Shown: one piece after another, positions 32,401 to 46,900 of the stretch
Layout: every line of letters begins with the position of its first letter
How positions within the stretch are numbered: the stretch's first letter is position 1
DNA from: Hydractinia symbiolongicarpus
Taxonomy: Eukaryota > Cnidaria > Hydrozoa > Anthoathecata > Hydractiniidae
Reading direction: 5' to 3'
DNA length: 64,000 bases
NCBI RefSeq assembly: GCF_029227915.1
Contig: NC_079876.1
Coordinates: 11,966,001-12,030,000 of the forward strand
Notes under the pieces: model-generated
What the model was told of the DNA's origin: nothing
The model's input: the letters and a program-made list of their open reading frames with translations, nothing else
Database searches by the model: none
Made by a program: the position numbers and the translations under genes

Positions 32401-35400
32401 AACTTCGGCTGGATCAGCTGATTGTGAATGTCGTTTTTTTTTCCGTACTAGATACTCTGATTCACCGTTTTTGGTACTGGAGTTTCTGTAGTAAAAATAC
32501 GGGAAGAAAAAAAATTAACACATTAAAGACAGTGCCTTTCCACCCCTCAAAATGTTATGGCACAAGATTCAAAATAAATTTGGAAATTAGTAAAAATGTT
32601 ATACTGCCATCGACAAGTCTCCCTGACTTTTTTGACGTTTAAGAGAGTACAAGAAAAACATGTCACACAATATCTTAAGACAGACGGTCAGCCAGCCAGC
32701 TAGCCAGCCAGACTTACCTCCTGCAAACGAAGAATATCACCAATACCACAATCAGGATGAAAACAGCAGAAGCAGCACCTGCTATGATGATCACCATATT
32801 GTTACTCTTTTCTTCATCAGCTGCGACTGCCTCTGCAACATATATCCAAAATGAAATATACGTGAACAGCAACAAAACAACAAAACAATAACAACTTGCA
32901 ACAACAACAACAACAACAACAACAACAAATGCGTACCATATTTCACAGGTGTACTAAAAGGTGAGTTTGTGAAGCTATACTGGTTCGAGTTGGAATCCTG
33001 CAAAAGAAAGAAAGATAAGGATTAATTTATTTAATGCTTAAAGGGTGAGAAGAGAAGTCTTATTGACACGTAGAAGATATACCTGTTATACTGACAGAAA
33101 AATATTTACAAAGGGAATGGGCTTACAATTATTTAGACTACTTTTTGTTGTTTGTAGACGTATAGGTTACATTTTTCTTACCTCTTCAATGTTAATCAAA
33201 AACAAAACACAATAGGCGTCCTACTACTACAACTGATATTTTTCAAATCACTCAACCTTGTTATGACGTCACCAGAACAAAATTAGTTTATATTAGCAAT
33301 TAACACACTGACCTTTTTAACATATGCTCTCACAAAAGTCGTATAAAAGTGTCCAGCTTTGAGTTCTGTATTTCCAAAATCCCCATGCTGCGAACCAGTT
33401 CCTAACTTAAATTTCGTTGGTAATTCTTCCCGACGAAATAAGGCAGCAATGTAAAAATCCACGGCGTGATGATTTTCTGTATTTCTTCGGCGACGTGTCA
33501 CGTGATTATCTTCAATACCAATTGATTCCGGCTTGTAAGATGACGGTATTTTTTCTTTATCACCCAGATCAATTACGTACAGTAAATAATAACTGAAAAA
33601 TAAAGGAGATTATAGTGTAAAAGTTTGACAAGATTTTCTTTCTGAAAAAATAACAGTTGTACAGCTCTTTGAAAAAAGCACATTTCAGAAATCAAATATT
33701 TTGAATAGACAAAAGGAATGACAAACATTTAAATATCTTGACAATATCTTCCTCAGACCACCATAATCTATATTATTCCCACTTAAAATTAAATAAACAA
33801 ACGTTACTAAAATCGAAGTTTGGGCATCTAAAACACATACATTGTACACAGAAAGAAAAATGTATTACTACAACTGAACCCACACATACCTTATAGGGCC
33901 ATTGACTTCAGAGGCTGCTTTAATATCCAGTAACAAGTAGTTCACCTGTTTGTTTAGCTCTCCTAGGGAAGGTGAAGACAAAGCAGCAGGTTCTACAAGA
34001 AAAACAGAAAAAATCGTAATGCAGCGTTATATTTGAAAAAAATATTACTGGTCATGATGTATGTTTAACTGAAAATGACGTCATGTTTTGTTGTTTTTGT
34101 TGAAAGTTGTTCATAAACATATTAAAATGGAACTATTTATTTCTCTTTTAGAAATAATTTGTTACATTTACACCTATACACAAATCGCATCAATTCTTCA
34201 GATGATAAACAAATTTCAAGTCCTGAGTATAACACATCACACATTGTTGCAACCTATACACAAATCGCGTCAATTCTTTAGGTGATAAACAAATTTCAAG
34301 TCCTGAGTATAACACATCACACATTGTACACATTTAGTTACAAAACTTATCTGAAAAAAGAACTTTCACACTACAGACTTACTTTTAAGTTTTGTTGTGA
34401 ATCTGATCGCAACTGGATCTCCATCCCCTGCGTCTTTAAGTGATACTTGAACGTGGACAATATACTCTGTACTTGGTAACAAGCCATCTAGGAAATACTT
34501 CTTTGTGTCGCCTATTTTGTCAGTTTTACTAATCTTTTTCAATTGTATCTTCCCTTCCTCGTTGCGATAGGTTTTGTTAGCACGATGAGTGATCTGTAAT
34601 AAAAATACTTACTACTTACTTTCAAAATCAAACATTTTGAGGGCATATTGGAAGCACAACAGCTGCTGAACTAGACAACTGCCTAAGATATCAATCCTAC
34701 TTTCATGTTGTGCGTTAAGCAGAAAGGATCTATTCACACTTTTTAGTCATGACATGACTAAGCTTAAATTATTTAAGCCATAGCCCTTTTTTTGTTTTAG
34801 AGTTAACTTCGATACCATAATTGGACTGAATTTTGTTTGTGAATGTCCTCACTTATTACCATTAAAAATATAATCAGCTACTACCAAACAATTTAAAATA
34901 AATGAATTACTTGCATGTTGTAGTAGAAATAATAGTGGTTATTGCCAGTAATATTATTGTAATTACTATGTAATTACTAAAACTTACCAGATACTTTCTT
35001 TGAAAACCTTTGAACTTGTTTGCATTGATTGGTTCATCCCATTGTAGATACACAGACTGTTCGGATACTTCATTTACACGTAAATTTTTAACCATGGGTA
35101 ATACTAAAACCAAAAAAAAAAAAAATGATAATAAAGATAAAAAAATAAAAACTAATTTAATTCATACATATTATAGAGATATCAGTATACCATGCTTTGT
35201 AAAACATGTGAAACGGGTCATCAACATTTTTGTTTTGTCGATTATCGATGTGCGCTTTTTCCGAATGGCTAACTAAATTTTCGGAAATACTGGGATTCGA
35301 CCCCATGCACTTCAAACTTCCCGGTTTTCAGTGACAGCTTTTCTAGGGCGGTAACCTTAGCCCGCTCTTTTTATTTTCAGTTTTCGAATGCAAAATAGTA

Positions 35401-38400
35401 TAGTAGCTGAGTTAGACAACTTCTCAATCTAATCATATCAGCTAAAACATTTGTTGATCAATAAGCAATTGTAAATTCTTGTTAGGGTGTTTACATTGAC
35501 TTAACTTAATAACTGATTGCCAGGTACCATATTTAAAAAACAACATAATTTGTTTACCTTCTTTGTTTGTCATCACCTCAAGAGGTACAGTATACGGGCC
35601 AGTACCAACTGCTGTTATTGCACCCACTTTTATCTGATATCTACAAAACATAAAATCAAAAGGAAAAAGTATAGCAACATAGGATCATGGCCTGACTAAA
35701 AATTTTGCATGTTAGTTTCAGAAGAGGGACTTCACCATCATATGTCTGATTAATGACTAGTGTCCTCTCTATTCATGAAACAATACCTAATGCGTATAAT
35801 TTAGAAAAAAACATAATTTACCTTGCATTGGCTTTTAAATCTGTTAAAAGAAACACAATTGTGTCTTCATCATTTACAACATCGTAACGTTTATTCGTCC
35901 ATCTGGTTTGTTTAGTTGTTTTGTAGTTAATGTTATAAGCAATTATATCTCCATTTCGCTTCCAAGGATCAGGTTCTTCCCATTTTAGTTTGATAGATGA
36001 CGACGACTCCGTAACTCCTTCGAAATGTAATGGTGGTCCGGAGGGTATAGATGGTGATGTTCGTATCCAAGTTATATGTTTGGCACTCCACCCACCTTCA
36101 CTTAATTCTGCAGATATCTTAAAAGCATAGTAAACACCTGGGTCTAGATCGTCATACACAGAACTGCGTATTTCCCCAGAAACAAGCTTAGTCCTGATAC
36201 TTGTAAGCATGTTATATTTTCGTAAAGTTTTTCCATATTCGATTTTATAGTATTTTACATTTTTGGTACGAGGCCACCACTTCAAGACAACGTAATTTGT
36301 GGTTTGATCAACAGTAACAGTAACTTGCGGTGAATCTGGAAGTTTTGGTGGTGTGATAACAAAGAACGCTTTACTTTTAGGGCCTTCACCAAGACTGCTG
36401 TAAGCGGAAACCTGAACCGTATAATTTGTGTTGCTGGTTACATCTTCTTGCACAATGCCATCCTGAAAACAAGAACACAAATTGTCTATTTTAGTGATAC
36501 TAACAGAGCTAATCTTGTGGCTGTGCATAGTCCCAACAACACGAAATCTGTGGCAAACTCCTTTTTATACTATTTAAATTTTGGTCACAAGTGGGTGATT
36601 AAGTGAGTACATCATATAAGATATGTAGTAAAGTAGTAGTAATATTTGTTGTTTCACAAATTGTACAATTTCATCTATTAATTTTAATATTTATGATAGC
36701 ATTTAGCATATAAACACCCTGTGTTAGATGGCTTTGTTTAAATTACACTTAAATTGCAAAAAAGTTACAAGTGAATATCAAACATGTTTTTTGCTAAATA
36801 GTCTATTAGTAAGGTGCAATATTAAATTTTTTAAAAAAACTTGTGCAGTAACAAAAGGGAAAAAAAATAAAAATAAAAATTCCAAATCTGTAACAAATAT
36901 ATTCTATGTATAGAATCACATGCTACTCTTCATCTGAAAATGTTTCTTATCAAAAACTAGTTATTGGAAAACTCATTTAGCTTTTTCCCCTTTCCTCTTT
37001 TTTTGAAAATAGTCATATCAAAAATTAAGAAATAGAAAAGAAAAAAAACCCCTCTTATTCTTCAAGTTGCCATATACGTTTAAAAAAGTTCTACTAGTGG
37101 GAAAAATACTTTTAAAGTAAATCATACATAATAGGGTAGACACACTTAGATGCAATCTATGTCTAACTGGATACACACCCTTTAACGCCTGTGTTACTTT
37201 TAAATACAAAACAGTCTACATGTCTCATTATCAGCCTATTGGCTGTAAGACATCAATGGGCAATTGTTAGACATATTTGGTGGTTGCAAACAGTAAATAA
37301 CAGAAAATCTGACTCAAACGAGAAAGTAAAGAAGTAAAAGAGCACTCACCCGAACATTAGCACCAATAACTTCTTTTACAGATGATTTCCATCCTGACTT
37401 GGTACTGTAGTGTATTCGATAACCAATGACACGACCCAATGACGTCAAGCTAACTTCTGATAGCCATGTAACAGCTATAGCACTATCATTAAGTGCCTGA
37501 GCTCTCACTGCTCTAGGAGCTCCTTGTGGTGCTATATGAAATAAAGAAAAATAATACAACTTATTACTAATGTTATGAAGTTAAATTGTTAGGTAAAAAG
37601 AGGTATAATACATACCATCTTCTTTTGTCCACAATTCGAACTTCTTACTTGGTGGACTTTCACCTATTTTATTTATGGCAGTTGCCCATATTATGTATTT
37701 TGTAAATTTGCTCAAGCCTTGCAGTTGGTATTTAAGTATGGCATTGTCAACAATTGCGGTATACGGGGTTCTGCTAAGCTGTCTTGTATAAAATATCTTA
37801 TACTTTAAAATGGGTGAATTTTGATGCTCAAGTAATGGAGGTTCCCATGTAACTTGTACTGTTTCAGAACTCATAGCAAATGCCCGAACTTTCCTTGGAG
37901 GTGAAGTAGGAGCTAAAAGTAAAAGTATAAAAAGAAATCATATGGACGTATAAAAAGTACACAGAAAGGAGAACCTCATAGAACAAAACAAGGACCATAA
38001 TACAACAGTAAAACCTTATCAGTTTTTTACATTTTTCCCAAGTAGAGTCTGAATATCTTAAAAATATCCAGGTTTTCACCAGAGCCTATGGTCTTACATG
38101 CCTCTGGAAACAGCTCCACTAAGGTTAATTAAAATGTGGAATCATTATTATGTTTTTAACACACCTCCCACAGTTTTCTATTTTTGACGATAGGTTTATT
38201 TCATGTTTCAAAAAATAAAATGTAAAAAGACATATATATTGAATGAATTTTTTGGCCAACTCTATTAATAAAACAAGGAAAAATGAAGTCATTAGAAAAA
38301 TAGATGCTTGAATTTCAATTGTCTAAAAGCCATAAAAAATGCTAAAAACTTCCATGTTTTAAAATTGGTTAAATTTTCTAAATAGTACTTTTTTAAAGCC

Positions 38401-41400
38401 ATAATTGTCTTTTTAGAATACAGACAAATTTTACACAGAAGAGCGTGTTTCATTTTGGTGGTAAATATACAGAAAAGGAGCAAAAATTAAAATAAACTAA
38501 CCCAGAGACTTTTTTATAGAAAAAAATTGAAGTTTTGTAGTGTCTAAATTCTCCATACTAATTTCTTTAATACAAAAACAGACGAAAAATTGTGTTCTTT
38601 GTTGCATGGAGAACATGAAAAACAACTAAAACGGCTGCAAAAAATAAACACACAAAATTTAAATAAAATCTGTTCTTACCATCTGGTAATGTTTTTGCGG
38701 TTGCTGTATTCGACACTACTCCATACATCGCATGAGACCTTGGGTAAACCCTGACTTCATATTCTCGATTTGGATTTAAACCTTCCAAGGCTGTTTGATA
38801 GAGAGTAGCATTCCAGATATCTTTGCTACTCCAATATTTTTCTCTTGCTGGTTCATCCTTTCGATTATATAAAACTCGATGACCCACAATTCCATTTCCT
38901 GGCTCTGTTGTTGCATTCCAATAAACAATTATCGACCGGGAGCTATTAGTTTTTGCAGTCACATTGGTAACAAAACCGGGTGCTAGTTAAAAGAAAAATA
39001 GAACTAATAGAACTTAATACATAATTGCATTTTTAGGTAGACAATTTTTAAATACCTCCAGGTGAAACTCTGAACACTTTAACCTCTGACATGGGTCCTG
39101 CATTGACAAAGCCTACAATTTGAACTTTCCAGTATATAACTGGAGCAGTGTCAGTAATGTAGGTACTGCCGTGCCAACTCAAATTGTAGTATTGCTCATT
39201 AGGAGATACTTGCACCAACTCCCAACGACTTAAGACTTCATTTGGACGTCTGGTCCAGTAGAGTCGGTACCCTTGAACCGGGCCATATGTTCTGACAGGA
39301 TTTAGCCAACTCATTGTGAATGATTTGTTTGAATGAGCTATATTTTTGAGATATCTCACAGGTTCAGTTATTTCTAAAAAAAAAAATTTATATTGTAATT
39401 AGGGTTTCAATAATCTCAAGTTGTTAAAATACATGTGTACTTTTTTCTTATCCTGAAAACCAAAACAAAAAAGACTTCACATGTATCACTATCCTTGTAA
39501 ACTTAGCAAAACTTACCTCCCCAATCACTATATGCATACCCCCAATCAGAAACATTCCCAACGCCGTATCTATTACCAAACCGCACACGAAAATTTAACC
39601 AAGTATATGGTTTTAAATCTTTAAATTGATAAAACCAAGGCGGTGAACCAGATATTGATATACGTGTGGTATTGTATGGATCATTTGGTCGTAAATTTTT
39701 TTTCCAAGGTCGAACATGTAAGATGGCGTATGTGATAGGAATGTTGGCATGCCACTGTGCTTCCCGATAGTTGGGCATCAATTTAATTGTAATTTGTGTA
39801 CGGCCCGTGTTAACATTTTCAATTTGATTAGGTTTGTAGGGTAATGCTAAAAATAATTCAATTTATAAATTCATAAAATCATCCAAATGGTTATAAGCAT
39901 TAGTGTTTAATCTCTAGATTATTCACTGCTTTTGATCTAACATAAAACATTTTGCACACTGAAAATATGGGTTTAACTGTTCATCTATTGTATTTTTAGG
40001 AGGTTGATTAGAAAATAATATTTGCAACCACAATTATAAAACTCACGTACGTTTCACGTATATATAAGCAGTGGCAGTGTCGGAACCAGCTTCATTTTGT
40101 GCATGACACCGTACAAATCCTGATCTCATTGCAACAAGTGACATTTTTCCACTTGTACTCTGCCTGAGGATCCAACGATCATCATGCCACCAACTATAAT
40201 CGGGTTGTGGATTACCAGTTGCTAGACAGGTGAATTCAATCCATTGTTCTGGTCCTTGGACTGACACATTTTGTGGTCTTTGGGTAATTCTTGGCTTTAC
40301 AAGCTGAACTAAATTAAATTTACAGCATTAAAACATTTAAAAAACCTGACTACAGACTTTTTGACTGCCAAAAATGAAGAAGACCTGAACAAAAAGTAAA
40401 TTGGTTTATGAAAAAAAAAAAACACCAGATGTGCCTTTAATCACATTTTATTATTAACTGTGTTGTTTTTGTCTTCTATGTTGTGAAGTAAAGGTAGTCT
40501 AAGTGGAAATTGAAAAAATAAAAAATGTTGTGATATTGGAAGGACATTTGCATTTACAATTGCAATGCAAGTTTTAGTTCCCTTAATTCCGTCTTGCAGG
40601 GGAATTATGTAAGTAGAAGGCATTTTTAAAACTCATGGTGTTCAGGGTGGCTGCATATTCTTAGAAAGTAAATCCCTAAATTTTTTTTAGGATTTTTGTT
40701 TTACTTTTTCCGGGAGTAAACTATTGGTTAACAAAAACAGTTTTTTAATAAGAAAAAAAACTGTAAATAGGGAGATTAAAAATGCCCCTTCCAACTTTTT
40801 AGTGATAACTTTTGAAGCACAACGTGAACACAACCCTACGAAGCTAAATAGACCTATTTCCATATCCATTTAGTTACGCGAAATATACTTGCGAAAATGC
40901 AGAATAAACTGAAAACGAGATTAGTTATGAGCAAATTTTGGGATGCTGGTTGTTTACATGCAAGTTTGAAGAATGTATCAACAAATTGTTGACTTCTACA
41001 GCTTTTAACTAGCAGTTTCACAGAAACGTAGTTAACACAGTTATAAAGAGGAGGGTGTTGGTAGTGGCAGTGTGACAGAAAAGTTAAAATATTGCATATT
41101 TTAAGGGCGTATCTTTTGATATATTTTAGCTAGCTAAACCTCTAAAACCTAACAACCATGTTTTTAGAGTGATGTGAATACACTTTTATTTTACTCTTTC
41201 CAAGTAAATTTAGAATTAAAACTTAATAAACAGTTTACTACTTCGTACTACTCTGATCATCTCTGAAAAAATAAAAATTAGCTTGCTGGTAGCCAAATAG
41301 CAAGCAGCTAAAAAGCTAACAACCCTGGAAAAAACATATTGTATATACTTGACAAACGCTTACACAAATACTCCAGAAACCTGAAGTACTAAAGAAAGAG

Positions 41401-43897
41401 TTAAGAGATGTTCAGTTAAGAGATTTCAACATCAAAAATAATGGAAAGGCTGGATTTTCTTATAGCATTTTCACAAGTTATTTTTTCCAGGGTTGTTGCT
41501 TATAGATTAAAGTACAGTCTGAATGTAATCTACCACTAACGAGAAACTAATAATAACATTGGGATAGGTTGTTTTTTTTAAGAAAATAATTGCCTCGCGG
41601 ATAAACAATGACCCCACACCATTGATTGTTTAATCACAATAGGTTGCAAGATCAATTTTAGCAATGAACTCTTTTAAAAATTTTTAATTGCAGTAATTAA
41701 ATATAAAAGTTTTAGCTGCATGAGTAATCAACAAATCGTTTTTCAACATTTGTTGCATAAAATGGTAAAAATTTATATTTTGAAACTATTGGCTGTTGTG
41801 ATTATGAAATTGTCACAGTCACTCTGTCACTACTCTTTCTCTTACTGACTGTCAATAATCGTACATTTGCATCAAGCATTGTAATGGTTAAACCTTAATA
41901 CTTACAGTTTTGTAAGTAAATTGATAGAGCAAAGAGCTTATCAAAAATCTTCATATATAGAAAAAGGAAATTCTTTTGTTAAATGGCACCCTATTTTTTA
42001 GGATTTTATCCAAAAAAGTGAAAATGAAATATACTTTTTCTTGTAAGAATGTCTGGATTTCTGCTGTGAACATGCTTGATTTTTGTCAAAATCTCAGTCC
42101 TAATGTTCTAAATTTGACCGTAGTGTTGCTTTGTGAAAATATAAAACCAAAAATTTCACATTGTTTTCACTTATTAAAGTTAAAGTTCGACATGGCGAGC
42201 ATTTTGTGGACAAAATTTTACAGATTTGTTTTTTATCGAATACAATTTCCGTTAGAGGCTCAAAATGTGACACTAATGAGCAAGAACATTCCAACGAAAG
42301 TTTAAAGTCCAACTTTCCCCACCAATTCAAATTAGTATCCTAATTCTGAAATCACAAATGTGTAAAATGTAAGTTATAAATACTTCCAGAACTACCCTCA
42401 CATGGAAAAAAAATAAACAAGGTAAGGCACTCACAACGTCAAAGTTAATGACTATTTGAAAACCACATTTTTAGTTAGATTTTAGTTAGATGTTGTTTAA
42501 ACAAAATAGGGTACACTCAATAACTGGAGGCACAGGATATACCAGCAAGAACACCAATTTTGGTAAACAGCTCGAAATTTCATGTTTGTTCAAAACAAGT
42601 CAGCAGCCAGCCAACTAGTAATAGCTACTCATATCATATTCAAAGCTTGCTAATACCTAGCTCATTTAACACCAAGAATAATAAACAAAAGCATTAGAAT
42701 GCCCCAATAATACATGCTATTATCCCATATTATCACCAAATGTTAATAACAATCTGTTTGACAAATTAATTTGCAAATATTGCAAGTAAACAAACCATAT
42801 CTGCACTACTTTGCTGCAAGCTAAAAATTTGCTCATAACTAATCTCATTTTCAGGTAACTTGGTATTTTGGTGTAAATAATTCGCGGAACGAAAATGGAT
42901 ACGGAAATAGGTCTATTATCATTGTATTTTGGTCGGAAATAACAAAAAATAACAAAAAAATGATCCTTTAAAGCCTAAACATGGAAAAAACCATGCAATG
43001 TCTAATTATCAATGTAGTTCGATCTGAAATGATGAGAAAACATTCCATCGTAGCTTAAAAGAAGTGTTTTGCTAAAAAATATAGGAATCAAAACTTGGGT
43101 TGGAACTTTTTTGATAACTCCTTCCACTTCGTCTAAATACGAGGGAATAAACACTGTTATCTTGCTAAAACCCGAGACTTTTCTTTTCTTAATGCTAATA
43201 GAAAGTCTAAGTGAGATATGTTGGCGAATACATTAAAAAAAGAAAAACAATAACTTTTTACCAAATTTAAGAAAAAAAATGTAGTATTTGACATACATCA
43301 TCCTGTAGAAATTTTATTTATCTTTTGAAACACGTATTTTAGATATACTGAGCATGTGTCAATAGGGGTTACCTTTTCCCAAAGATAAAAAGAAAAAAAA
43401 CTTAATCGACTAATTTGTTACGAAGTGCTAAAATTGCAACTGCCAAAATACAAGTAATATGAAAAAGTGTCTTCATAATAAATCTTAAATTGCAGAAAAA
43501 AATTCACATATATATACTCGATTTTTTATCGAAAAAAAAGAAGACACCTACTTGGGGCAGGTACTCCATGTATATGGAAACGGCCCACTTCACGAATTCC
43601 AATATCATTATGAATGAAACAAACAATGAAAGACCTTTTAACCAATCTTAAATTGTAAATTTTCAAGGTCGTGTTGTTGTTTTTTAATAAGTAATCAAAG
43701 CCTTCTCCTTCTTTCCACGATGTCTTGATCTTTTCAAAAGGTTTGAAATCCATCAACCAACGAACTTCCACCTTGCCGTGACCACTCCCAGCACAATTTA
43801 GAGTAATGTTTGTGCCGACATATTGCTTTGCAAACTGGTCATAAGGTGGCATATTTTTTGTAATAACAGGAAATCCAGAAGGTAACTTGTTTCCTAG

Positions 43898-43928
<31 letters not shown>

Positions 43929-46900
43929 TAGCTACGTCAAATTTAGCCTTGTATACCAAAGTTCTGAAAACCACTTACCATCAACTGGAGTGTATTCAAC
44001 TTCATGGCTGACTGAAGTATCGTGACCATTAGTTGCTACGCATTTGTATGTGCCACGTGACGCACCATTTATATATGGCCATTGTATCAATGACAAGCCA
44101 GTCTTATCAGGAAAAGGATAAGGCCACGGTGGACGATCCTTACTAAGATTTATCAACTTTCCATCTTTAAACCATTCCAGCTTGAAGGGTTTATCACTTT
44201 CAACTTCACACATTAACACTGACCTTCCAGTGTTCCGTATGGTAAGCAGTTTGGACTGTTTTGGATAGTACTTCAATATCAATTTACCTAAAGTGAAAAA
44301 AAATTGTGACTGATCAACACAGATGGTATTGTTGCTGTTAAGCTTAAGAGGTAAACAGGTGGTGATGCTTGTAACAACCTATCATGGGCAACTAGGAGCC
44401 AACTGGGGCTAAGATTAGCCTGATTCCAGCTTTTCAAAAGTAAAATTGTTATAATGTATATTAAGTTGGCTTTATTAAATATTTTAAAGAATATGATAAG
44501 CTTGCCGCAATAATGTCACAATAAAAACAAAAACAATGTGCTTCTTAAAAGAAAATATTGTTCTTAAATTTTTTTATGCAGAGGTGAATGTTCTTCTACT
44601 ACAAATATTGGAGGATAGTATATGGAAGTGCTTATTACAAGTAACTTGTCATTGCAGAAAAGTGGCCAGACAGACAGAATTATACTAAGACAAAAGAAGC
44701 TGACAAAGTAAGATATCTATGCAAACTTAATACCCCCTGCTATGTTAGTTAGTTGGAATGCTCAATTAACAACAACAGCCTTCATTATGTCAATCATGAT
44801 AATAACACACAAACAGGGATTTAAAAAAATTAGTTTTATAAAAAGAAGACTATTGTGTCAAAATAAAGAATTAAATGCTCTACTTAAAGGTTTTAAACTT
44901 TAATAACATAATATTAAAGTTGTTTACTTTTTCAACCTCATCTAGAAACCTCACTCAAATTATCTAAAAACCTTCCGCAAGATATGTAGAAATTTCCAGT
45001 AAATTAAAGATGTTTGAAAATTAGCTAAAAAGTGCTGTTTTTTTAAATCATTGTTTTATTGATTCCAAGTTTATAACCATAAGTTTTGTTTTATTTTATT
45101 GAAAGCTCATATTTGCTCAAAAGTGGCTTTATGGTTTTTCCTGTCTACAATTTTATAAAATTTAGTGTTACGATGTTATAAAACATAATTAATCTTTTTC
45201 TACTTATACTTGGCTACAAAACAAAATATCATTGAAAACAGAGATTAGACCGTTATGTAAAGAGAAAAGAATAAACATATAAATGATTAACTGAGAACAA
45301 ACAAAAAATAGATGATAAAAAGAGCAAACAAATATACAATAAACTTAAAAAGGCAAACACATATAGTAAACATTTATCAATTTTCACAATGGAGCGAAAT
45401 GCAATAAATACTGTGACTCAAAGTTACTAGTTACCATTTCAACATGGTACCACATTAATATGGTACCACTGGCTTTGTGTTTACTCTTTTACTAAAGCTG
45501 TTAATACATTAATTATATTCAGAAAAGTAAAAGATAATTTGCGTGGGGTTTCTAGATAAGGTTAAAAAAGCATGAAAGAATCCAAATCCAGAATTTTAAG
45601 TAGGGGTACGTCATAGCACATGCAGACCTGTGTGGTAATTAGGGGCCACAGGGTACACCTGAAAGAATACAGAAAATCCACGGGATTTTTACTTAACACA
45701 CACCAAAACCTTTATTAAAATTACAGTTGAAGCAGCATATTCTTTGTAAAATAAAGTATACACAAAACAAACAGTTCTTGCAACCAAATTAAAATATATA
45801 TATATATGTGCTTAACTGTAATGGGCTGTTGACCTAAGATTTGCATATTATTTCTTTCAAATTTTCTTAGACATATTAATTATTATCCTAAAGATAATAA
45901 TATAATAGCATATTTTACCAAATACAGCTCCTAGTGGTGTTGTCTTTGTTTCCTCGTCCAAACAAAATTTTGATTTTACTGATATCTAATATATTTTGCA
46001 GATCGTAACTTATTTTACTGCCAACAAAAAAACACCAAAAGGCAAAATGTAGAACTTTTGAATTAAAAAATATATTTACTTATTTCCTATTCTTGCAAGC
46101 AATAATTTTATTCTCTATTTTTCACAAACGATATTTCTGGCTATAAACTATTTCAAAATTTAATATCCGTGACATTCTTAATAAAAAATATCAAGAAAAT
46201 AAATGGTTAATTGACTGTCCTTTTATTAGGAGAGACAAATGTTGATGTTGATCAAGAACTCAGATTTGGAGTTTCCAAAGTATAATATCGAAATGTGTTT
46301 GTGTAAATAATATTACCTAAATCAGCATCAGTGGCATTTTTGATTGTTTGGGACTTAAAAGAGAAAATTTGAGTGGCGTGTCAATCCTTGTCTAGTTTTT
46401 AATAAAATGAGTTGTTTTCAAAACAATTATAACCATGATACAAAATTATTCTGCATAAGCGTTGCACACTCTTGCAGAGGTATTTTTATTAATTAGTGCA
46501 CAAGACACAAAATATATTTCATTGATTGAGATTTTTGCTAGAGAGTTTTTGTTCCAAAATCCACTACAACGTTCACTTTAATAAAAAAATTCTGTCTCGA
46601 TTGACTTAAATGTGAGGTTATTTAAGCAAAAATGAATGTCACAAAAACTTTACATAAGTCAGAATAACTGCAGCGACAAAAAAAATTTCACTGCTTGTTG
46701 TCTCTGCAAAGTCAGTACCTGCCATAATATTGCGCTTTGCCTAAAGATTTTAGGACTTAAATGAATCTTGCACCATATATAGTCATGACACCTGCCAAAA
46801 GAGGTCATCAAAAAAAATTTTTATGATGCAAAATGGACTTGTCTAAACACTAAACTAAAAGCTTATATATATACACTTTTATTTAAAATCTTAGACGCAA

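Larger units (their letters stand above)
40051..44287 (-). other. Exons for Ig domains 1-3 of the LAR-type receptor
   Basis: One exon per Ig: 44287-43979 (Cys pair in SVLMCEVE and GTYKCVAT), 43893-43552 (NITLNCAG and FIVCFIH) and 40308-40051 (EFTCLATG and GFVRCHAQN). Each begins and ends in phase 1. The lysine-rich loop that binds heparan sulphate in the first Ig of vertebrate/fly LAR is not obvious here. Confidence 0.85.

Noticed and set aside
35290-35375. A tRNA-Ser-like gene
   Set aside because: Only the T-loop fits; no acceptor or anticodon stem can be formed.
41976-42305. A 109-aa ORF inside the TA-flanked element as a transposase
   Set aside because: No DDE/D motif or helix-turn-helix pattern; most likely chance.
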